Source of the DNA: G965202915 sp965202915 | GTDB taxonomy: Bacteria; Pseudomonadota; Gammaproteobacteria; Eutrophobiales; Eutrophobiaceae | Length of the DNA: 64,000 bases | Direction: 5' to 3' | Assembly (NCBI GenBank): GCA_965202915.1 | Contig: OZ241847.1 | Location: 868,001-932,000 of the forward strand | Shown: positions 44,472 through 53,322 of the stretch, in pieces | How positions within the stretch are numbered: the first letter of the stretch is position 1 | Layout: each line of letters begins with the position of its first letter | Program-made: the position numbers and the translations under genes | Notes under the pieces: generated by a model | Seen by the model: the letters and a program-made list of their open reading frames with translations, nothing else | The model's database searches: none | What the model was told of the DNA's origin: nothing

Positions 44472-45584
44472 CTACAACCCCGGATAAATTTTGCCGACGT
44501 TAAAGATCCGGTGAGGATCAAACGCCTGTTTTATCCTGCCGTGCAACCGCCAAAGCGGCTCCGGCAAGGCCTGAAAAATCTCACCGCTGCGATCACCCCC
44601 CCGAAACAAAGTGGCATGTCCGTGCTGCTCGCCGGCCTCGGCCCGAATAGCCTCGGCAGGCCGGTCGCTGAGCAGCCAGCGCTGTGCCCCACCCCAATCG
44701 ATCAACGTAGCTTCGGACGCCGCCCGCGGACACGCCGTCGACGCCACCGAAAGCCGCCACAACGGCGCCGCCGAATCGAAAAAAGCAAGTCTGTGCTCGG
44801 CCAGATCCCGCCAGTAATCATTGCCCTGATCATGCCGATCAAGCTGTAACTCATCCGCGTATCGAGCTATGGTGGCGGCCTTGCCCGACATGCGCAGGTT
44901 CAAATAGCCGGCGTGATAACAGGCGGCCGACAACGGCAACGGCCGCCCGGCCCAGGCGTTCATCGTCTTAACGGCCTGATTGGCGTCATCGATCTTAACG
45001 CGCAAACTCTGTTGATGCTCCGGCATCGGCAACACCTTCAGCGAGACCTCAAGCAACACCCCCAAAGTGCCCAGGGCACCGGTCATCAGCCTGGCAATAT
45101 CGAAACCGGCGACGTTTTTCATAACCCGGCCACCAAACCTAAGCACCTCCCCCCGACCATTGACGCACGTCACCCCCAACACAAAATCCTTGGCCGCACC
45201 GGCAAACGGCCTGGCGGGGCCGGAAAAACCACATGCAACCGTCCCGCCTATCGTCGCAGTGTCACCATAGGCCGGCGGCTCAAAGGCCAGCATCTGGCGA
45301 TTTTTCGCCAATTCCCGCCGAATATCGCTCAGCGGCGTGCCGGCGCGGGCGGTGATCACCAATTCCGCCGGATCATAATCGACAATGCCCCGGTATCCGC
45401 TGATATCCAACGGCTCGCCGCCGATACTGCGCCCATAAAACCGTTTTGAACCGCCGGCCACGATCACCAGCGCGATCTGTTTGCGTCCGGCACGCTGAAC
45501 ACGTTCCACCAATTCCGGCACAAATCCGCTTAAACCAGCCTCCGTCACAGTAGCGATCAAGCCGATCCCCTCCACATTATCCAC
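44472..45584 (-). CDS. glcE: Glycolate oxidase FAD-binding subunit GlcE
   Basis: About 370 residues from a GTG at 45584. The frame continues upstream to a GTG at 45689 inside glcD, but alignment to E. coli GlcE (350 residues) supports the shorter form. FAD-binding features: GGSKRFYGR, GGTVACGFSGPARPFAG and RFGGRVMKNVAGFDIARLM, with the conserved C-terminal KQAFDPHRIFN. It pairs with GlcD in the oxidation of glycolate to glyoxylate. Confidence 0.9.
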   Translation of the reverse strand: MDNVEGIGLIATVTEAGLSGFVPELVERVQRAGRKQIALVIVAGGSKRFYGRSIGGEPLDISGYRGIVDYDPAELVITARAGTPLSDIRRELAKNRQMLAFEPPAYGDTATIGGTVACGFSGPARPFAGAAKDFVLGVTCVNGRGEVLRFGGRVMKNVAGFDIARLMTGALGTLGVLLEVSLKVLPMPEHQQSLRVKIDDANQAVKTMNAWAGRPLPLSAACYHAGYLNLRMSGKAATIARYADELQLDRHDQGNDYWRDLAEHRLAFFDSAAPLWRLSVASTACPRAASEATLIDWGGAQRWLLSDRPAEAIRAEAGEQHGHATLFRGGDRSGEIFQALPEPLWRLHGRIKQAFDPHRIFNVGKIYPGL

Positions 45585-45621
45585 ACCCCAGGCCGATTCA
45601 TCGCTTACCCACGGCGGCAGG

Positions 45622-47073
45622 CTAAAATCGATCCAGCTCCGCAAACGGCAGCCGGCCGCGATGCACGTGCATCGCGCCAAATTCCGCACAGCGGCTCAAA
45701 GTCGGCACCGCCTTGCCGGGGTTCAACAGCCCGGACTCATCAAACGCCGACCTCAGTGCATGAAACTGACCGATCTCGGCGGAATTAAACTGCACGCACA
45801 TTTCCCTCAGTTTCTCCACCCCAACACCATGCTCACCGGTGATCGTCCCGCCGGCGGCAACACAGGCCTCCAGGATATGGCCGCCAAAGGCCTCAACCCG
45901 CTGCAACTCACCGGGCACGTTGGCGTCATACAGGATCAAGGGATGCAGATTACCGTCGCCGGCGTGAAATACGTTCACACAGCGCAAACCGAATTGACGC
46001 GACAATTCACCAATTTTAAGCAACACATTGGAGATCTGCTTCCTCGGAATAGTGCCGTCTATGCAATAATAATCCGGCGTCAACCGACCCACCGCCGGAA
46101 ACGCCGCCTTTCTGCCCGCCCAGAATTGTTGCGACTCCCGCTCATCCCGCGCCACCCTGACCTCGGTCGCGTGATGGGCCGACATAATCGCACTCAATCT
46201 CCGCGTATCCTCCAGCACGTCGGCCTCATCCCCATCGAGCTCGGCTAACAAAATCGCCTCGGCCCGGGTCGGATAGCCGGCCTGAACATAGGCCTCCACC
46301 GCCTGGATGCAGGCCCGGTCCATCATTTCCAGACCGGCCGGGATGATCCCCCGGGCGATGATCTCGGCGACCGCGTCGCCGGCGTCGCAAACCCGATCAA
46401 AGGCCGCCAGCAACACCCGAAAAAACCGCGGGCGCGGCAATAACTTAACCGTCACTTCAATGATCACCCCCAGCATCCCCTCGGAACCGGTCATCAATGA
46501 AACCAGATCATAGCCCGGCGCGTCCGGGCACTCCCCGCCCAGTTCAATCAGATCGCCGGTCGCGGTGACCACCTTGAGCGCGGTAATATTATTCACCGTC
46601 AAGCCATACTTGAGGCAATGCACGCCGCCCGAATTCTCGGCGACGTTACCGCCTATGGTGCAGGCAATTTGGGAAGAAGGATCGGGGGCATAATAGAGCC
46701 CGAAGGGTTCCGCGGCCTGGGAAATTTTAAGATTAGTCACCCCCGGTTGAACCCGGGCAATACGCTGTTCCGGCACCAGGCTCAGGATCCGGTTAAATTT
46801 GGCCAGACTCAGTAACACCCCCTGAGGGTGAGGCAAGGCACCGCCGGAAAGCCCGGTACCGGCGCCCCTGGCCACCACCGGCAGATTGTGTGCATGACAA
46901 TACGCCATCACCGCGCACACCTGGTCAACCGTATCCGGGAGCACCACACACGCCGGCAACTGGCGATAGGCGGACAAGCCGTCACTCTCATATACGCGCA
47001 ATAATTCCTCGTCCAGCAACACCGACGCCGGCTCCGGTAACAAATGTTTTAATCCATCAAACTGTGCGGTCAT
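45622..47073 (-). CDS. glcD: Glycolate oxidase FAD-linked subunit GlcD
   Basis: 483 residues (E. coli 499). FAD_binding_4 motifs ARGAGTGLSGGALP and GGNVAENSGGVHCLKYG, then YDLVSLMTGSEGMLGVI, and the C-terminal catalytic part FHAGDGNLHPLI and GGTITGEHGVGVEK. It oxidises glycolate, and often D-lactate, to the keto acid. First gene of the glcDEF operon. No regulator gene (glcC) is adjacent. Confidence 0.95.
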   Translation of the reverse strand: MTAQFDGLKHLLPEPASVLLDEELLRVYESDGLSAYRQLPACVVLPDTVDQVCAVMAYCHAHNLPVVARGAGTGLSGGALPHPQGVLLSLAKFNRILSLVPEQRIARVQPGVTNLKISQAAEPFGLYYAPDPSSQIACTIGGNVAENSGGVHCLKYGLTVNNITALKVVTATGDLIELGGECPDAPGYDLVSLMTGSEGMLGVIIEVTVKLLPRPRFFRVLLAAFDRVCDAGDAVAEIIARGIIPAGLEMMDRACIQAVEAYVQAGYPTRAEAILLAELDGDEADVLEDTRRLSAIMSAHHATEVRVARDERESQQFWAGRKAAFPAVGRLTPDYYCIDGTIPRKQISNVLLKIGELSRQFGLRCVNVFHAGDGNLHPLILYDANVPGELQRVEAFGGHILEACVAAGGTITGEHGVGVEKLREMCVQFNSAEIGQFHALRSAFDESGLLNPGKAVPTLSRCAEFGAMHVHRGRLPFAELDRF

Positions 47074-47229
47074 ATCAGATCCATAGTTTGATACAAGATT
47101 ATAGAATTATCAGGAGATCGGCAACATCAATTGATCCGGCCGGATCACGACAAAAGCCACGTCAATCAGCCGGCGAATCGACCGAAGCGACAATACGGGA
47201 TATTTGTGGGAAGGGTAAAACAATAATGC

Positions 47230-47257
47230 CGGGAAAGCGGGCCCTCCCGCTTTCCCG
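47230..47257 (-). terminator. Strong terminator after the second autotransporter gene
   Basis: CGGGAAAGCGGG, loop CCCT, CCCGCTTTCCCG: a 12-bp perfect stem. On the reverse strand it is followed by GCATTATTGTTTTA. It lies about 30 bp after the stop at 47287 and ends the three-gene surface-protein locus. Confidence 0.8.
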
Positions 47258-47286
47258 TGCAACACTACTGATCAGAGGTCGACCAA

Positions 47287-50200
47287 TCAGAAATTGAGCT
47301 TGGTCTCGACGCCGATCTGGTAATCATCCGAAGTGCCGGACTGCATCTTACCAAACAGATCAATCACGCCCATATCATGGGCAAAGCTGCGCCGTACCCG
47401 GCTCTCCAGTACCCCGCTGACACCGTCGGCGGCGCCGGCCTGATATTCCTGTTCACCGTAAAAGGCAAACCCGATATCCATGCGGCTGGGCATCAGTAAC
47501 TCCATACGGGCACCCAAGCGGGTGCGCGAATTCTGATCCGACCAGCTCAGTTCACTGAACGGGGTAAACAGACCGCGGTCATTCATCACCGCCATGCCAT
47601 AAGCGGCCTCGGCCCCCATGGTCATATCCGGGGTGACGGAATCATCCAGATTATCCACCGCCGACTCGATCAGGCTGTTATCCTCCCACAGCCTATCGGC
47701 GCCACCGGAAGCGGCACCCAGCGTGGGCGTCAACGACAGCCGCAGACCCCGGCCAACTACGCCCGGATCGAAGCTCGCCGAAATACTGGCACCCCACTCA
47801 TCAAAGTCCGAATCCCGGTGTGCCAGCAGGTAATGCCCGCGGGCGTTGACGGTGATGCCCGCATTCGGGTTGGCGTAGTCCAGACCGCCGCCAATCTCTA
47901 TACCCATTCCGGTTTCCGCGTCCCCGCCGTCCAGGCGCCAGCCAATCTCGCCGATCCCTTTCATGCTGGCGTCACCGTCGAGCAACAGGTCCTTACTGCC
48001 CTCCAGGGCCAGACGCAGTTGCCAGGTATCGGCCTCAACCGCGTTCAACAGGTCCACCTGTTCATCGGCTTCCAGGCGCATAAAGAACACGTCCGCCTTG
48101 AGTGCCCAATCCAGGTATCCCAATTGATCCACGTCTCGGCGCACGCCGGCCGCGGCCATCTTCATATCCAGATCGGTTTCCACCGCGCCGCTTTCGTCTT
48201 CCAGCGTGGCGTCGCCTTCACCGTAACCGAGCATAACCCACAGATCCAGCCCACTCTCGCCCGACCACTGCACGTACGGATGCACGCTGGTAAGCTCGGT
48301 TTCTATATTACCGCGGGTGCCGCCGGTGAAATCGTAATCACTGTCGCCCTCGCTGTAGTTCACCGCCAGGCCGGCCAGCATATTCGCGTTCACGTGCGTA
48401 TCAATCCCGATCTGTCCGGAGAACATATCGCCGTCCACCGAGAAATCATTGCCCGGTCTGCCGTCGAAGTTGGTGATGCTGCCCCGGCCCCATACCGTCC
48501 AGCTACCGGCCTGGCCACCCTCACCATTCAACGCCAACTGGAATGAGCTCCCGGCCAGCAATCTGCGCAGATCGACCGAATGATAGCTGACGCCGGTTTC
48601 ACCGACGTTCAAGCCAACCATGCTGAGGCCGTCGCGCACCAGTGCTACAGTCGGTTGGATCGAGCTTAGCTCTGCCGACGTATCGCCGTCGGTGGCAAGC
48701 CCTCCCGCGCCGGTGACAAAATCACTGCCGCCGAGAGCGGTAGTTTCACCACCGACCAGGGCAGGCGCACCGGTTACAGTATTTCCATCTCCATCGGCTA
48801 TGGTCGTGCCGCCGGTTGAGGTATCCCCACCGGTTGCAGCGGCCTTTTTGCCGGAGAGCGCAGATCGGAGCCAGTCCGCAGACAGCCTCTTGCCGCCTAT
48901 GATCGCCTGTGACCCAGACTGAGACGCCGACCGAGCAGAACTGGTGCGCGCCTCCATCATCCTGACCAGATCACCAGCCACGCTGCGTCCGAAGACCGCG
49001 AGTGTGTTTTCCATTGCCTGAGTACGCCCTTCCAGGTCGAGCTCGGAGATGATGGTGATAATTGTATCTGCATCTGTATCTACCGTAGGAGCAGCGGCAC
49101 CGCCACCACCTGTTGCACCAGTAAGCATCAGTATTAATTCTTCATCATCTTCACCGGATTCATCGGTGTTGAGAATATCGAGTGTAAAAGATGCAGAGGG
49201 CATTCCAGCCGGTATGGTCAACATTAACGGGAAGGTTTCCCCTTCGAAATCGGTAGCATCTGCATCTGGTATTGAATCGTCACCCGGCCCACCCAGTTCG
49301 ATAGTGGCCATCACATCTACACTGCCCCTGTTATTGCCATCGAGCGATACCGTATAGGTTGCATCCTGCCCTTCACGCGCGGCGTTCGGGCCAGTCAGCG
49401 AGACTGTGAGCGGGTCGCCCGCCTCAATTGTGGCGGTGGCCCGGTCCTGGCCGCCGGTGGCCGGAGTTATTCTGAGTTCAAGCTCTCCTGTCGCTGCACC
49501 CAGTGTCACTGTAACGGTCTCAACGCCTTCGGACAGAGTATCGTCCGTAATGGGCAACGAGATAGTCTGGGTCAGAGAGCCACCCGGGGTGAACATGACC
49601 TCGCCAGAGGTGGCGCCCAAGTCAGACTCATCCACCCCTGACGCGGACCAGGGAACGATCACCTCCGCACCCACAGGGGCCGAAAGGGTTGCAATGAAAT
49701 TAGCCATGCCACCCTCGGCAACATTATTGCAGGCCGGGCAGGTCAGGCTCACCGTGGCAGTATCGGCGTCAGTAAGATTAAGTGTCGCCGCGGTTACACC
49801 GAACCCGGTCGCAGTGCCGCCAATTACGATGGTTTCATTCGGCTCAACTACCGTATCCTCCACCGGCGTCAGTGTCACCATCGCCTCGGCGGTCGCGCCG
49901 GGTGCCGCACCCACAGGAAAGGTCAGAGTCGGTAGCGCACCGGCGGTATAATCGTCCGGATTGACCGCCGTGCCCGCCAGGCTCAGGGTCACCACGACCT
50001 CGCTGGCCAGCGCTGCCATAGAAGTAAGATCCAGCGTCCCGGTCACGGTGACCGGAGTCGCAGCACCCGCTTCGGCCAGTGTTGCCGGTAAAATCGAGAG
50101 CACAATATTATCGGAATCGTTATCCTGTAGCGCCACGTTCGCACTCGCCTGGGTGCCCGCCGTCACCCCGGTCGGCAAGCTACCGAAACTCAATGCAATG

Positions 50201-51594
50201 TTTTTGCCACGGTCGCCCTCAACAGTATTGTCAACCACGCTGATGGTGAAGCTTTGAGTGAGATCGGTGGTGCTCGCATCCGCGGCAAATGTTACCGATG
50301 ATGGCAGGCCGCTGAAGTCCCCGGCCACTGCGCCACCCTCAAGCACGGATGCAATCGGGATCACCACCTCACGCTCCGGGGTGGTGGTGGCGGGTGTGGT
50401 GGACGGCAACGTCAGGGTCACCTCTACATCGACCGTGCCGCCCTCGGTACCACTATAGCTGGCCGCGCCAAAACTGACCGTCACCGCCGGGTCATCATTA
50501 TCGGCGATGTTGACGGTCGTGGTCACCGGTGAACCGGCCTCTATGCCACCGGTCAAAGTACCGAATTCCAACACCAGTGTCCGCTCCTCCGTATCAACCG
50601 GGCCGGGCACGTCGTCTGTGTTTTCTACTGCTATCACGGTCAGGGTGCCGGTGGTTGCATTGGCCGGTATCGTCACCGTTGCAGGAACAACATAATCAGC
50701 AGGCAGTGCAGTACTGCTGGCTGCAACAGTAATCGGGATCATGACCTCAGAAGACCGTGCCTCTGACAGGCTCACCTCCACGTTAACTGAGTCGCCTTCC
50801 GTTACATCATATACGGCCTGCCCGAAGCTGGCCGTCACCGGACAGCCCGCCGGTTCGCAGAGGAAGTAGGAAATACTGTTACCGTCTGCTACATCAACTA
50901 GCACGGCGGGACCGGCAACGCCCTGTGCCACGGCTGCCGTAATGGGGTCACTTACAGCGCTAAACCCACCTAATGTCAACGTCATATCGCCAACTGCCTC
51001 ATCAGGCAACGGCCCGCCAGTAGCATCCGGATCCATGGTGAACGTCCCCATGAATATTTCACAGGTAGGTAGCCCCGAACACTGGGCACCGACCCCGGAG
51101 CCACCTATCCATTCCGCTTGCAACCCATCCACAAAATTTGTACCGATAAAGGAACGATTTGTAGGAGATCCACTGGCTACACCACCCACCTCGGCAGCCC
51201 ATAGGACTGCGCTACCGTCACCACCCGTGGGCGCAAGAAGGTCAGGATTCCTCTGCCATCCAATACCAATGGTTCCGGGGTCTGGTTGATCACCTACAAT
51301 CCCCGCCAACCTATCAGTTGTAAATGCAGTGCCAGAAATATAAACACCAACATTGGCACTTCCCAGTGTAAGTGGATCGGTAGTATTACTAGGATCGTCT
51401 GTTTCTATTACGAAATAAAGACCGAATTGGATATTCTGATCCCTGGGCACATTCACCTGACCGGGCGGCAGAGCATTGCCATCGGAATCCAACCGCCTCA
51501 ATTCCGGCGTATAGGTCCACGTCTGCGCCGCAACCATAGCGGTGGAAAACAGAACATAGGTAAACGTCAATATACAGAATAATTTGTGTGCCAT
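47287..51594 (-). CDS. Calx-beta repeat autotransporter (second, smaller)
   Basis: 1435 residues from the ATG at 51594, chosen because it gives a signal peptide (MAHKLFCILTFTYVLFSTAMVAAQ) and has AGAGGAAAG upstream. N-terminal domain (about 25-255) starts TWTYTPELRRLDSDGNAL and ends near FLCEPAGCPV, resembling the domain of the neighbouring dockerin-like protein. At least four Calx-beta modules follow (about 260-860), with typical SYSGTEGG and DNDSD motifs. A linker and a Gly/Thr-rich spacer precede a beta-barrel (about 1000-1435) ending in Phe (TKLNF). Passenger and barrel organisation suggests type V secretion to the cell surface. Preceded by the dockerin-like gene (67 bp). Confidence 0.82.
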   Translation of the reverse strand: MAHKLFCILTFTYVLFSTAMVAAQTWTYTPELRRLDSDGNALPPGQVNVPRDQNIQFGLYFVIETDDPSNTTDPLTLGSANVGVYISGTAFTTDRLAGIVGDQPDPGTIGIGWQRNPDLLAPTGGDGSAVLWAAEVGGVASGSPTNRSFIGTNFVDGLQAEWIGGSGVGAQCSGLPTCEIFMGTFTMDPDATGGPLPDEAVGDMTLTLGGFSAVSDPITAAVAQGVAGPAVLVDVADGNSISYFLCEPAGCPVTASFGQAVYDVTEGDSVNVEVSLSEARSSEVMIPITVAASSTALPADYVVPATVTIPANATTGTLTVIAVENTDDVPGPVDTEERTLVLEFGTLTGGIEAGSPVTTTVNIADNDDPAVTVSFGAASYSGTEGGTVDVEVTLTLPSTTPATTTPEREVVIPIASVLEGGAVAGDFSGLPSSVTFAADASTTDLTQSFTISVVDNTVEGDRGKNIALSFGSLPTGVTAGTQASANVALQDNDSDNIVLSILPATLAEAGAATPVTVTGTLDLTSMAALASEVVVTLSLAGTAVNPDDYTAGALPTLTFPVGAAPGATAEAMVTLTPVEDTVVEPNETIVIGGTATGFGVTAATLNLTDADTATVSLTCPACNNVAEGGMANFIATLSAPVGAEVIVPWSASGVDESDLGATSGEVMFTPGGSLTQTISLPITDDTLSEGVETVTVTLGAATGELELRITPATGGQDRATATIEAGDPLTVSLTGPNAAREGQDATYTVSLDGNNRGSVDVMATIELGGPGDDSIPDADATDFEGETFPLMLTIPAGMPSASFTLDILNTDESGEDDEELILMLTGATGGGGAAAPTVDTDADTIITIISELDLEGRTQAMENTLAVFGRSVAGDLVRMMEARTSSARSASQSGSQAIIGGKRLSADWLRSALSGKKAAATGGDTSTGGTTIADGDGNTVTGAPALVGGETTALGGSDFVTGAGGLATDGDTSAELSSIQPTVALVRDGLSMVGLNVGETGVSYHSVDLRRLLAGSSFQLALNGEGGQAGSWTVWGRGSITNFDGRPGNDFSVDGDMFSGQIGIDTHVNANMLAGLAVNYSEGDSDYDFTGGTRGNIETELTSVHPYVQWSGESGLDLWVMLGYGEGDATLEDESGAVETDLDMKMAAAGVRRDVDQLGYLDWALKADVFFMRLEADEQVDLLNAVEADTWQLRLALEGSKDLLLDGDASMKGIGEIGWRLDGGDAETGMGIEIGGGLDYANPNAGITVNARGHYLLAHRDSDFDEWGASISASFDPGVVGRGLRLSLTPTLGAASGGADRLWEDNSLIESAVDNLDDSVTPDMTMGAEAAYGMAVMNDRGLFTPFSELSWSDQNSRTRLGARMELLMPSRMDIGFAFYGEQEYQAGAADGVSGVLESRVRRSFAHDMGVIDLFGKMQSGTSDDYQIGVETKLNF

Positions 51595-51661
51595 TATGTT
51601 TACTTTCCTCTTTATTAAACAGGATTTACTATAATTTATGTCTTTGCCTGGTTTATCTCTA

Positions 51662-52951
51662 TCAACGGAGAGCATTGGCATTTCGTAGCAATGTCAGGTA
51701 CTCTGCATCAGTATCAGGACGCCCTACGGCTCTCAAACTGCTGAGAAAGTTTCGGCGGGCGGTCATCCGACGGGTACGTAATCCCGTAGGAAGTGACGCC
51801 TCATCACTCCCGTCGCCTACCGACCCAGCGGATGTATAGGCAATGAATAGCACCAGCGCATCGCTTTGATTTATGATATTGTCACCATTCACGTCACCAC
51901 CAACAGATAGACCATTAGCCCTCCAGTCATTGGCATTTTGCAGCAATGTCAGGTACTCTGCATCAGTATCAGGACGCCCTGGGGCTCTCAAACTGCTGAG
52001 AAAGTTTCGGCGGGCGGTCATCCGACGGTCACGTAATCCCGTAGGAAGTGCCGACTCATCACTCCCGTCGCCTACCGACCCAGCGGATGTATAGGCAATG
52101 AATAGCGCCAGCGCATCGTTTTGATTTATGCTACCGTCTCCAGTCACGTCCGGGGTCGCCGAGAATGGATCACCTGCTGTGATTGCAAATTGAACGCTCT
52201 CGGGGGGGGAACTAACAACGGTGCGGTCGGAACCGAAGGGCGGAATGATCGCATTAGGACGGTTGTCGATGGTACTCATTCTATCCAGGCCGACGAACTC
52301 CACGGTCAGGGTGCCGGCATTATCAAAGGGCACACGCGCCATATCCACTATCAGTGTACCAATGGGGATATTGCAGCTCCCGCCTGCAGGTTCGCACCAT
52401 ACCACTCTAAGCTCCTCCTGCGTCAACCCGTCGTCCATGATGACTTGATATTGCAACGGGCTGCTGTCGACACGGCCAATTATGGCCATGGCGTCTGCAC
52501 TTGTGTCCAGCGTGGTCTGTTCCGGGTCAAGCGTCTGCTGCCATTCCGGTGCGTTCGCCAGTCCGGTCAAGCCATTCACTCCCACCCTCACTCTCCTGGT
52601 ATCCCCCAGTCGCTCCAGGAATGATTCGGTATCCAATTCTTCGTTAGGGGCAGGGGTGCCGCTAAATTCAAGAGTGAGAACCATCGATTCAAATGCGATC
52701 ACGCCTGATCCACCGGTTCTGGCAGCGTCAATCGAGATACCCAGAAAAAGCATGTTCGCACGCTCTCTACCGTTCTCAACAACCGCACCCGCCACCACTG
52801 ATTGCGGGCTGGTTATAACATTACCTGTGGGGCCATCAAGTATCTGTAATCGGGGGGTGTAGGTAAACCTTTCTGTTTGCGCGTTGGCCGCTTGTATCAT
52901 AAGCAACGGCACCACAAGCGCCAATAGAATTGATAACGATCGTTGCATCAT
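51662..52951 (-). CDS. Secreted protein with two dockerin-like calcium-binding repeats
   Basis: 429 residues. Signal peptide MMQRSLSILLALVVPLLM plus IQAANA. The N-terminal domain (about 25-255) begins ERFTYTPRLQILDG and has a CEPAGGSC segment, matching the domain of the next autotransporter. It could be cohesin-like (beta-rich), but that is a guess. At about residues 267 and 352 are DVTGDGSINQNDA and DVNGDNIINQSDA, canonical dockerin/EF-hand-like loops (D-x-N/T-G-D). Each belongs to an 85-residue unit. Classical dockerins space the loops by about 30 residues. No barrel, anchor or sorting signal was seen, so the protein may be released or bound by a partner. Confidence 0.7.
   Translation of the reverse strand: MMQRSLSILLALVVPLLMIQAANAQTERFTYTPRLQILDGPTGNVITSPQSVVAGAVVENGRERANMLFLGISIDAARTGGSGVIAFESMVLTLEFSGTPAPNEELDTESFLERLGDTRRVRVGVNGLTGLANAPEWQQTLDPEQTTLDTSADAMAIIGRVDSSPLQYQVIMDDGLTQEELRVVWCEPAGGSCNIPIGTLIVDMARVPFDNAGTLTVEFVGLDRMSTIDNRPNAIIPPFGSDRTVVSSPPESVQFAITAGDPFSATPDVTGDGSINQNDALALFIAYTSAGSVGDGSDESALPTGLRDRRMTARRNFLSSLRAPGRPDTDAEYLTLLQNANDWRANGLSVGGDVNGDNIINQSDALVLFIAYTSAGSVGDGSDEASLPTGLRTRRMTARRNFLSSLRAVGRPDTDAEYLTLLRNANALR
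51677..52148 (-). repeat. Tandem 255-bp coding repeat, two copies (dockerin-like unit)
   Basis: Two copies, at about 51677-51897 and 51932-52148, offset by 255 bp (85 codons). They are nearly identical over about 215 bp at DNA level, including shared SAGSVGDGSDE and MTARRNFLSSLR, and differ mainly in the calcium-loop ends. The near identity suggests a recent duplication. Confidence 0.85.
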
Positions 52952-53322
52952 AAGGCTATAATATCCTCAAATTCAAAGAATACCAAACAGTTAATAAAAA
53001 TATGCATATAATCCGCTCGCGGTTTAAATACAAGCCTGTCATCTGATTACCGGTACTATATTCATGCTGGGGCACGTGTCAAATACATTATCCGCTTATC
53101 TATGCCTATACTATAACCCATATCACGGCAGGTGTCAAATAAATTATCCAGATTATTCATGCTCACTAACCATAATCCATATCAGAGCAGTTGTCAAATA
53201 AATTATCCGGATTATCCATGCTCACTAACTATAATCCATATCAGGGCACTTGCCAAATACATTATCCGGATTATCTATAATCCTATCCACCCCAGGGGCG
53301 GCGGCGCCAACCATAACGCGGA
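52952..53322. repeat. Gene-free interval with four tandem 56-59 bp repeats
   Basis: Repeat units start at 53076, 53132, 53191 and 53250 (spacings 56, 59, 59; the last truncated). Each has the core GTCAAATA(A/C)ATTATCC followed by GGATTAT-like sequence, TATGCCTA or CATGCTCACTAAC, then ATAATCCATATCA. Copies two and three agree at all but a few bases. The array lies after the stop of the giant autotransporter and before the dockerin-like gene. No ORF with support is present. Function unknown: a regulatory or binding array, or a minisatellite. Confidence 0.8.

Noticed and set aside
53076..53290. Tandem repeats as a possible CRISPR array
   Set aside because: Units are contiguous 56-59 bp repeats with no unique spacers, and no cas genes are nearby.
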